Source of the DNA: Cacajao melanocephalus
Lineage: Eukaryota > Chordata > Mammalia > Primates > Pitheciidae
Direction of reading: 5' to 3'
Assembly (NCBI GenBank): GCA_963573385.1
Contig: CAUYLG010022068.1
Location: 32,815-96,814 of the forward strand
Length of the DNA: 64,000 nt
The translations under genes and the position numbers were made by a program. The notes under the pieces are model-generated. The model saw only the letters and a program-made list of their open reading frames with translations, made no database searches and had not been told where the DNA came from. This document shows positions 54,035 to 64,000 of the stretch, piece after piece (the first letter of the stretch is position 1; the number at the start of each line of letters is the position of its first letter).

Positions 54035-54252
54035 GTTACAGCAGGGCCCAAAACTCTTTCTCTGGAGGGCCCATAGCAAATATTGTAGACATTGTTGACC
54101 GTATGATCTCTGTTGTAATTACTCAGCTCTGCACAAAAGCAACCAAAGGTAATACATAAAAAAATGAATGTGTCTGTATTGCAATAAAACCTCATTTACA
54201 AAAGCAGGCAATGGGCTAGATTTAGCCCAGAGGCTACAGTTTGATGACCCTG
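54035..54252 (-). mobile_element. DNA-transposon-derived repeat (same family as 12075-12345)
   Basis: Reverse orientation: tgaccgtatgatctctgttg, gcaataaaacctcatttaca and ggctagatttagcccagagg correspond to the element at 12.1 kb. Confidence 0.72.
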
Positions 54253-54254
54253 AG

Positions 54255-54460
54255 TTAGAGCACTAGTGGTGTGCTCAGATAGACCTGGGTTCAAAACCTG
54301 GCTCTCACCATTTACTAGTCAAAACATTTAGTCTCTCTCTGTCTCAGTTTCTTCATTGATAGAACAACAACAATACCACCCTCAAAGAGTCATCAAGAAG
54401 ATTAAGGAATAAAGGAATGCCTGGCACACAGTCAAATTCTCAGAAAGTCATTATTAAAAG
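54255..54460 (+). repeat. MIR SINE
   Basis: MIR pattern: gatagacctgggttcaaaac, ctggctctcaccatttacta, tgtctcagtttcttcattga and atgcctggcacacagtcaaa. Confidence 0.88.
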
Positions 54461-54796
54461 CCCACCACATGCTGGTCTCTAGAAGGAAGGAGAAAGAACA
54501 TGGTTTAGAATAGTTACCACTATCTTTAAAATCAAGCTACCAGGGCCCCTATGGTCTTGATACTCCACAGAAATAATTACTCTCTCAGGATTCCAGCTAA
54601 TTTGATTCTCCTTTCAGCTACATGAACCATGTTCTCTCGTGAGTTTACTTTCCTGTTTCAGTCATTAGCAAGAAAGTCTCCTGACTTCATCATAGCTTTT
54701 GCCAGGCACTGGGAACCCTATCACGATAGAAAGGAATCTGATTTTGTTACTATCTGTTAGGTGTTTGCTTCAGGAATGAGATACTGACAACTGAAG
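54461..54796. other. Intron, unassigned sequence
   Basis: No recognised feature. Confidence 0.5.
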
Positions 54797-54870
54797 TCAT
54801 GCCTGTGTCCCAAGTACCTGGCACAGGGCCTGGCACAGAGTAGGTGCTCAGTGAATGTTGCTGGCTTAAT
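54797..54870 (+). mobile_element. L2 LINE 3' end
   Basis: Typical L2 terminus: caagtacctggcacagggcc followed by gtaggtgctcagtgaatgtt. Confidence 0.7.
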
Positions 54871-55202
54871 CGAGCTGGCTACATTTGGGGTGGTCTTACC
54901 TGGAAACCGATGGAAAATGACTTCTTAAAAGCCCTCCATTTTACACAAAAGCACCTAATAAAAAAATAATAATGATAATAATAAAAAGCCCTCCAAACAT
55001 TGAGGATCCTTCCTTTCTCTACCAGAGAAAGATAGAATGTGTGGCGAGGGCAGGAAAGGCATAGGAGTGTGGTGGATGGTTGGAGGGGCAGGGAAGAACA
55101 GAATACACTGTTCCTGGTTACATTAAGCACACAGGAGCCAAGATGCATCAGTGTCTGTAGGCCATGTTCCTGAATAATCAGCCAGTAAAAGGAATTTTGA
55201 GC
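54871..55202. other. Intron, unassigned sequence
   Basis: No recognised feature apart from an AATAAT-rich run at 54958-54985. Confidence 0.5.
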
Positions 55203-56837
<1,635 letters not shown>

Positions 56838-57268
56838 ATTCTAGTTCATTCTGTGTTGCTAAAAAAGAACACCTGAGACTGGATTATTTATAAAGAGTAG
56901 AGTTTTATTCAGCTCACAGTTCTGCAGGCTGGGAAGTTCAAGGCCATGGCCCTGGTTTCTGGAGAGGGCATTTGTGCTGTGTCACAACATGGCAGAGAAG
57001 GTCAAAGTAAAAGCAGACAGGTGTGAAGAATGGAAAACCTGAGGGGCATCCTGGCCTTATTACAACTCACTCTCAAGGAAACAAATCCATCTTTGCAGTC
57101 TTACAGGAATGAGCACTCACTCCCACAAAAACAGCCATTCATGAGGGATCCACCCTCGTGACCCAAACGACTTTCACTAGGCCGCACCTCCCAACACCAC
57201 CACACTGGAGATCAAATTCAATATTAGTTTTGGTGGGGACAAAGAAACCATGTCCAAACCATAGCACA
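56838..57268 (-). mobile_element. MaLR-type LTR (MST/THE1/MLT-like)
   Basis: Blocks on the plus strand: tgagactggattatttataa, agctcacagttctgcaggct, atggcagagaaggtcaaagt, attcatgagggatccaccct, cacctcccaacaccaccaca, tggtggggacaaagaaacca and tccaaaccata. They are the reverse complement of a MaLR LTR, whose sense start resembles tg-atatggtttggc. A solo LTR; no internal region is seen next to it. Confidence 0.75.
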
Positions 57269-57354
57269 TGGAGTGCGTCAAATCACACATACAGTCACTT
57301 TAAGACTACATATCCATAAGTAACAATTCTCTAACTGTTAAGTCATAATGATGA

Positions 57355-57645
57355 AAACAGCTAACATTTATGGAGTGCTTCTTGTTTAATTCTCACAGTA
57401 ATCCATGATGAAAAATAATAACGCTGGCTTCCAAGTTGCCAGGCATTCAATTAACTCTCTTAATCCTCACAATGACCTCAGGACATGAGTTACCACTGTA
57501 ATCCTCATTTTGCTGATGAGTAAACTGAGGGCTGGAAAGGTTAAGTAATTTGCCCAAGGTAATCCAGCTAGGAAGTGGTGGGGCTGGAAAGTGAACCCCA
57601 GGTCAGTCTGTCTGACCGCAGAGACCAAGCTCCTAAGCCTACCAC
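57355..57645 (-). repeat. MIR SINE
   Basis: Reverse MIR with a duplicated-looking 5' part: cttaatcctcacaatgacct, gctgatgagtaaactgaggg, tttgcccaaggtaatccagc and aggaagtggtggggctgg. Confidence 0.88.
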
Positions 57646-57727
57646 ATCTTTGGGCATGCAGCCCACATTATCCTGTTATGATTTAAATAAATGTATGAAA
57701 ATGCCTGCTTCCATCTATTTGGTGTTG

Positions 57728-57890
57728 ATAATATTTCAAAGCACTTTCCCATCCCTGATGCATTTGATCTTCACAGCAGTCCTATGAGGAAGACAGCGCA
57801 TAGGCAACACCACTATTACACAGATAAAGACAAAACACAAAAGCTTGCCCCAAGTCCCACTCCACAAATAAGAGACCAAGCCAGAATCAG
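57728..57890 (-). repeat. MIR SINE
   Basis: Reverse MIR: tttgatcttcacagcagtcc, tatgaggaagacagcgcata, cttgccccaagtcccactcc. Confidence 0.7.
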
Positions 57891-58483
57891 AGTTCAATAT
57901 ACAGTATACATTTTCAAAATGTGTTCTTTGGTATAGCTAGGGATTAAGTCTCCTCCACCTCCATTCTGATTTCACCCTAAGGATTTGAAAGGAAGTGGGC
58001 AGCCCACAGCAGGTCATTAAACCCTCCAGCCAAGCTTTCCTAAAAACATAAAATCTACTTGAGTATACCTCACTTTGACTTCATCCCAACCCTTCAGGAT
58101 CTGCAGTACCTGACCACATCTTATGTCTTGAAATAAAAAAAGGAGGGACCTTGACCCTTAAAAACTGGATACGTTGAAGGTATGAACACATCTCACTGTA
58201 GATCTCTCAGTTTAAAAAACATTTATTGGACAATTACAGGTCCAAAATTCCAAAACCCACCTGGCAGGTGAGCAATACTCACCTGGCAGGGGAGATACCA
58301 TAATCACAAAGCCCACCTAGTTCTGAAAACTGAAAGATCTTTCAAATAAATTCCCTATCAAGCCTCTCATATGGTGGCAAAACCTGATATGCACTGATGG
58401 GAGGCAGTTACGGTGTTTATTTATCCCATTGAGTCTAAGCATTCCCAGGTTTCCCTGCTGAAAATTTATTGTGTTTGATTATA
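57891..58483. other. Intron, unassigned sequence
   Basis: A short direct repeat (cacctggcaggtgagcaatactcacctggcagg-like) lies near 58259-58290; otherwise nothing recognised. Confidence 0.5.
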
Positions 58484-58677
58484 GTAGGGTTGCCAGATAA
58501 AATATAGGACACAGTTAAATTTAAATTTCAGATAAATAATGAATAATGTTTTTGTATAAGCATGTCCCAAAATTATAAGGGGCATTTAGTTATGCTAAAA
58601 CAGTTTTGCTGTTTAGCTGAAATTCAAATTTAATTGGGCATCCTGTATTTTTATTTGCTAAATTTTGCAACTCTAAT
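58484..58677. mobile_element. MITE-like palindromic DNA element
   Basis: Left end tagggttgccagataaaata and right end gctaaattttgcaactcta are inverted partners. The arms continue aaatttaaatttcagataaa against tagctgaaattcaaatttaa. The whole element is an imperfect palindrome of about 190 bp. Confidence 0.8.
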
Positions 58678-60884
58678 TATGGGTGCTGCCTCAAACCTCA
58701 CTGAGAGTGTTATCTAATATATGGCATAGACAGCATATTACTGTTCTAAAATCTGACAAATTTAGAATTCCAAAACAAATCTGGCCCCAAGAGTTTTGAA
58801 AAAGGGATTGTGGACCACTGGACTTACAGCATCCTCCCAGCAATGGGCTTGGTACTTCCTGGGGACTCAGCTCTCAAAGAGCAACAACCTCTCAAAGAAT
58901 TATGTCATCACAATGCCTTGCCTCTTGAGCTTTCATTAGATTTCCCCCCTGCTCTCTTTCATAGGTCATTAGCTTGCTTTCTGCTTTAATATATTCATTC
59001 TTTAAGGAATTTTCCCTACAGCTTCCCAATTTAAACTAGTAGGACTGCAACTTGTAGCTAACCTAACCACACTTTTTATGAGTTCTTACTTGGCTTTACT
59101 GAGTTTCCAGCCTTTCCTGTTCAATTGCTCCGACATGCTTTGTCACTTTCTTCCTTCCTGGTAAGAAGCTTTCCAACACAGACTCCCCTTTACTTCCAGA
59201 ACTCCCCTCTGGAATAGGCAGTGAGCTCCTACCACCCTCTGCTGCCATCTCACGGCTAGAATAAGCCATTGCATTAAGCTTAATTCCATTGCACTAGTAC
59301 TTTTATAGTCCATCACCGCCAACACAGAATTATAACATCTGCCAGGAAACCCCATTGGGCTAATTCCGACTGCTGTATGCACTTGCAAATGGAAAATTAT
59401 ACTTTTAAAAAATATGCATTCTAACACAATTTTCAACATCTAGCCTGACCTTCTTCCATTTAGTTCTAAGTAGTGAGGCTTAGCCTTAGTTTGAAATTAA
59501 AGATAGGGCTTCCAGCTGACTGATTTTGTGAGTTTGCACTTGTTTTGCCATTAATATTGGCAGCCCACCTCGGGAACTAAGGCTGCTGGCTAATTGCAAC
59601 AACAGAGCCAGCTTAGAACAAAATGTCTCAGTAATGCTTGGGTAAGAACACATCTCCTTTTTAAAAATAAAACTCACCATGGATTAGTGATCTGAGCGGT
59701 TAAATACTAAACTGTGCTAGACAGACAGTACAGGTAAAAGGTAGGGGCTGCTTCCCATTATTATCTGGACCTAAACTTTTGTCAAAACATATTTCTTGAT
59801 CTCAAATGTCTGCTGCAGTGGTTCAAAAAATAAAAAAGCTGCACTGCTTAATGAAAGTATGACTCAGCAAGCTCACTGCAATGGTGAGGGCAGAAAGGTA
59901 CTTGAACATTTCTTCCCCTTCGGGAACTTTTGCATTGCAACTGATTTCCTTTTTGAGCATTTTCCTCCTCTTCTGAGCCCAGCTTGATTGACAACTACAA
60001 AACAAACAAAACTCATTATCTCAAGGGTCATTTCTGTAGAGGTGGCTTTTTAAACAAATCCTTATACACAACCGTACTATCTTCTGAAGAAGTGACATCT
60101 GACACAGTACACATTGGGCCCATTTCTATGTGCAACCCATTCATTGAAGGGAGTAGGATGCAGTTCTTAAAAGATCAGTAGACTTTTTCAAACCACCCAG
60201 AAAGGCCCTTACCTCAGATCTTACTATAGCCAGTAACTGCTGTTTCTTCCTGATCCTCACCTTCTCCTCTGGGATAGGGGACAACTCATTCTCACCCTTT
60301 GAATTTTCTTTTCCTCTAAATGGACTAAAGGAAGAAGTGTTTATAGCTGTAAGTCTCCCAGCTCAAAGTCAGCTAATTTAGGAAACATAGGAAGATAACC
60401 TACTGCCAATTACTTTAGAGAACCACAGACCTGTACTGCTTTATAAACCTCTGAATATTAAACATGTGTCAAAGTGATCTTTCTTCCAGTCTCACCTATT
60501 GCACTTTTTTGTACACACCTAAAAATTTAAAACAATCCAAAAAGAACCAGTTAAGTGACTTAACTGTGAAACTGACTTGTTTTTATTCTAATGCTTTTCT
60601 TGTTGATAGCCTTCCCAGCAGGGAACAGGGTGGACTGAGCAGGGTAACAAAGCTATTTCTCCTCTGACCATTGTCCATTCCTGATGAAGCCACTGGAAGC
60701 TTACTGCTGTGGCTTTTCTCTACCTCACAGCCTGGCTTACTTCTCAAGAGCCCATCCCCACTATCAGATCCTCTGCTTCTATGCGGGGACTTGCCCTTTT
60801 TTTCCATTGGCTTCTCAAGGAGCGGTGACTCATTTAATTATCAGGGAGGTCTATCTGTATGTAGCTCACTATTCTTAAATGAGC
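58678..60884. other. Intron, unique sequence
   Basis: No gene, RNA or repeat recognised over about 2.2 kb. Confidence 0.55.
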
Positions 60885-61075
60885 ACTTAATACAATGTCT
60901 GACATACAGTAGGCACTCAAATGTTAGATGTTGTTATTATTACTATTTAACCTCTCTGAGCCTCAGTTTTCTCATCTGTAAAATGGGTGTAATAATAGTA
61001 CTGCCCTCCTAGGTTTGTTAATACATATAAACTACTTTTAAAAGTATCCAAAACTTAGAAAGTTCTGTGTACATT
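60885..61075 (+). repeat. MIR-related SINE fragments
   Basis: tctgacatacagtaggcact at the left resembles a MIR/L2 3' end. It is followed by a separate MIR core: aacctctctgagcctcagtt, ctcatctgtaaaatgggtgt. Confidence 0.8.
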
Positions 61076-61144
61076 TTATCTGTGACTATTAAGACTTCAC
61101 TGGAGAAATGATTTAAGGGCATACAGAAGGCAAGGTGAAAAGAG

Positions 61145-61147
<3 letters not shown>

Positions 61148-61181
<34 letters not shown>
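61148..61181 (+). repeat. (GT)n microsatellite
   Basis: About 16 uninterrupted GT units. Confidence 0.97.
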
Positions 61182-61183
<2 letters not shown>

Positions 61184-62890
61184 GCGAGATTGGGGTGGGG
61201 GGACAGTTCTGTGTGGATTGTGTGTTTGAAATATGTTTTAGCAGCTAAGGAGAAACGCCCACTAGGCAGTTAAACATTCAGGTCTAAATTTTAGCAGGGA
61301 TGGAATGAAGAATTTTTTCACTTTAACAAATACAGTAAATGCCTGCAAAGCCCTTTGAGGGTATGAAATGACATATATAGAAGTGTTCCTCCACTTCCTA
61401 AGCTTACTGTCTACTAAGAAGGCTGAGTCACTGATTCTACATAGAAGTACATGTGACACAAGGTAGGATCTGAGAGATACCACAAGGAAAAAGCAAAGTG
61501 GTATGGGCTCAAGGAGACAGGTCACAACTCTGGCTGAAGCAATCAGGGAAGGCTTCCAGAAGGAAGTAATTTTCTGATGTCACGATTCACTGCAGCCTTT
61601 TCTTAGGACTCTAGTGCCTGTTGATTTTTTTCATCTCTGAATGCCTTCAGTTCCCAAAGTGCAGTGCCTCATGACAAAGCAGTGAGCTTTTCCTAAAGCT
61701 AATAGATCCAGATTGAATGACTGTCCTTTATTCCGCCCTTTCTTTTATAAAATGGTGGTAACAGGAGATCAAAGGGGTGTGGGCTTTTCTCATGTCCTTA
61801 CTTGGCAAAATAATCTCCTGATTTGGAGAGGAGTGGCTTTAACCAGTCTGTGAGAGCCAACCATCTGGGAACCTGACACGTTTACCATTATGTGGGCATC
61901 TGAACACAAACATTATTCTCCTGTTACTTGTTTCACATGAGGTAGGCTAATATCCCTTCAAATGAGCTTCTGCAGGCCAGAATCATGGCTGGTCTCTCTT
62001 GTGATGACCCTCTCCCACAAGACACGGGAAGCTGGGCACAGAGCAGGTACTCCAAAATACTTGTTGAAAGGCCTAAACTGAATCACGTTAATCTTGCACT
62101 TCCCCTGCAGTAAGCAAGTCAAATTCTATTCTGCCTTGAGTTAAGCATGTGAATCAGAAATTAAATCCTACTGATCCTTTAGACAGCCGTAGAAACAAAA
62201 GTCACATACAATAGACTCGTGAAGGGCTAGGAAGATAATTCTCCTCACTGAATGAAGTCAGAATTCGGCTGCAGTGAAATCAAAGCTATTTTGCTAGATT
62301 TCTGGGAGAGGGGTAGTCTCTTTCCAGTAGAACCTGACATTATTCCTATCACAAAATATTCCCAGGAGGGGCCAAGAGCCACTGGGCCTCTCCGTCGACA
62401 ACACAGCTTTAAGTCAAAGAAAGCCAGAGCTTTTCCAAAAGTTGTGTGCAGTAAGGAAAAAATACAATAATGTTCAGCCTTTGTCTGGGAATTTTGGAGA
62501 ATTGAAGCATTGCAGAGGAAAAACACCCAACAACTGCAGTGAGGGTCCTAGCTCATATGTGAAGAAAAGATTTAAACAAATTATACAGGGGGATTCCATA
62601 CAGATCTGGCCTGGGGCGGGCCCCATCACTTCTGGGTTTTGCTAGCAGTCAGGTCCCTTAACTGGCTCATATGATATACTCACTCTAAGCTGTTAAAGCA
62701 GTTGATAGTTTTGATTATTACCACTTCCTACAAACATGAATATAGCTTCAATGCTTTAACCCAAAGCAATAAATGTTGTGAGCATTTCAATCACTGGCGG
62801 CAAGGCCAATGGGGAAGATACTGGGAAATTTAGCTTTCTGCATGCCTCCAATCATACTATCCATGGATTGTCAGAGAGTGCAGTTTGTAA
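61182..62890. other. Intron, unique sequence
   Basis: No gene or clear repeat. A possible L2 3' stub (cacagagcaggtactccaaa) lies near 62036-62070. Confidence 0.5.
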
Positions 62891-62891
62891 A

Positions 62892-63092
62892 AGCTAGGTC
62901 TATGGAATCAACCAGGCTAGTTCTCCAGTCCTGGCTCCATCACTTACCAAGAAATGTGACCTTGGGCTTTGTCCTATCAGCTGTATAATGATATAATACT
63001 AACATCTGCCATCAGTGTTGCTATGAGATGATGCATATAAAAAATCCAGTACAGTTGCTAGCACATTATAAAAGCTCAATCTTTGATATTTA
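62892..63092 (+). repeat. MIR SINE
   Basis: MIR pattern: gtctatggaatcaaccaggc, gtcctggctccatcacttac, atgtgaccttgggctttgtc and agcacattataaaagctcaa. Confidence 0.88.
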
Positions 63093-63237
63093 GTCTTCCT
63101 ATGTTAAGAGTAGTTCCTAGTTGCTACTCCTAGGAGACTTGTCTTAGCTACCAGACTCCCTTCATACACTAAGGAAAGAAGACTTTGGAAAAAGAATATT
63201 TCACCAAGATTTATCCACCACAGACCTATTTATTGAA

Positions 63238-63360
63238 TCACTCATTCAACAAATATTTATTCAGCATCCATCTTGTACCAGACATTTTGCAAAATGTTGG
63301 GAATATAATGAAGAATAATATAAGCTCACAGTCCTTGAGCAACACTCAGTCTTCTGGCTT
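63238..63360 (-). mobile_element. L2 LINE 3' end
   Basis: Reverse L2 terminus: cactcattcaacaaatattt, then cagcatccatcttgtaccag. Confidence 0.75.
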
Positions 63361-63375
63361 TTAAGAAGCTGCTAG

Positions 63376-63684
<309 letters not shown>

Positions 63685-63784
63685 CTAATCCCACGGGCAC
63701 TTGCAAAATGCCCCAACAACACTGTATGAGGCATAGGGGATACAAGCCTGATAATAACTCATAGGTCCTGAAGCTAAACTTCCC

Positions 63785-63992
63785 AGATCTGAAGGCCAGT
63801 CCCAACATTTACTAGTTGCGATCCCAGTCAAGGTATTTAACCTCTCTATGCTTCAGGTACCTGTCTCTAAAATGGGGATAACAACAGTACCTATCTTAGA
63901 GAGTAGTTGTAAGAAATAAGCAAGTTACTATATGTGAAACACATATTACAGAGCCTGGCAACAGGTAAGAGCTCTATAAATGTTAGCTATCA
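63785..63992 (+). repeat. MIR SINE
   Basis: MIR pattern: catttactagttgcgatccc, tttaacctctctatgcttca, aaaatggggataacaacagt and agctctataaatgttagcta. Confidence 0.88.
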
Positions 63993-64000
63993 TAAGCCAT

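Overview
The window is mammalian nuclear DNA, almost certainly from a primate (human or ape). It is dense in Alu, L1, L2, MIR, MER20/MER2-type and LTR elements, and it contains one unmistakable coding exon of TRPC5, a receptor-operated, calcium-permeable cation channel gene on the X chromosome in human. Human TRPC5 is transcribed from the minus strand of its chromosome, so the window appears to be presented in gene-sense orientation. That placement is knowledge-based, not read from the sequence.

Layout. 1-3.35 kb: 3' ends of two old L1 elements, a FAU retropseudogene on the minus strand and an Alu. 3.35-19.47 kb: upstream TRPC5 intron, mostly unique sequence with scattered MER20, MIR, L2, Alu and other DNA-transposon relics. 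19470-19991: the TRPC5 exon, with clean AG and GT splice sites, encoding about residues 127-300 of the cytoplasmic N-terminus. 20.0-64.0 kb: downstream TRPC5 intron with no second exon recognised.

Within the downstream intron: a roughly 130-bp tandem duplication at 20.7 kb; clusters of Alus at 21.6-25.2 kb; a decayed minus-strand endogenous retrovirus at about 26.9-33 kb with a recognisable integrase region, env-like pieces and an unassigned small acidic ORF; an old L1 at 34.3-35.6 kb carrying an AT-rich palindrome and a TA/TG microsatellite; further L1/MER2/MIR/L2 relics at 35.7-44.2 kb; a large degenerate minisatellite-like array at 44.28-46.89 kb; directly after it three tandem copies of an approximately 300-bp unit (47.03-47.96 kb); and ordinary intron with nested L1/Alu, an MaLR-type LTR, MITEs and microsatellites to the end.

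The only functional gene content supported is the TRPC5 exon; nothing resembles an operon or bacterial system. The structures least explained by standard repeat families are the composite 3.7-kb tandem array (44.28-47.96 kb), the palindrome in the L1 at 34.4 kb, and the small acidic ORF inside the retroviral relic. Repeat boundaries are approximate (read by eye), and subfamily names are given only where the consensus was recognised.
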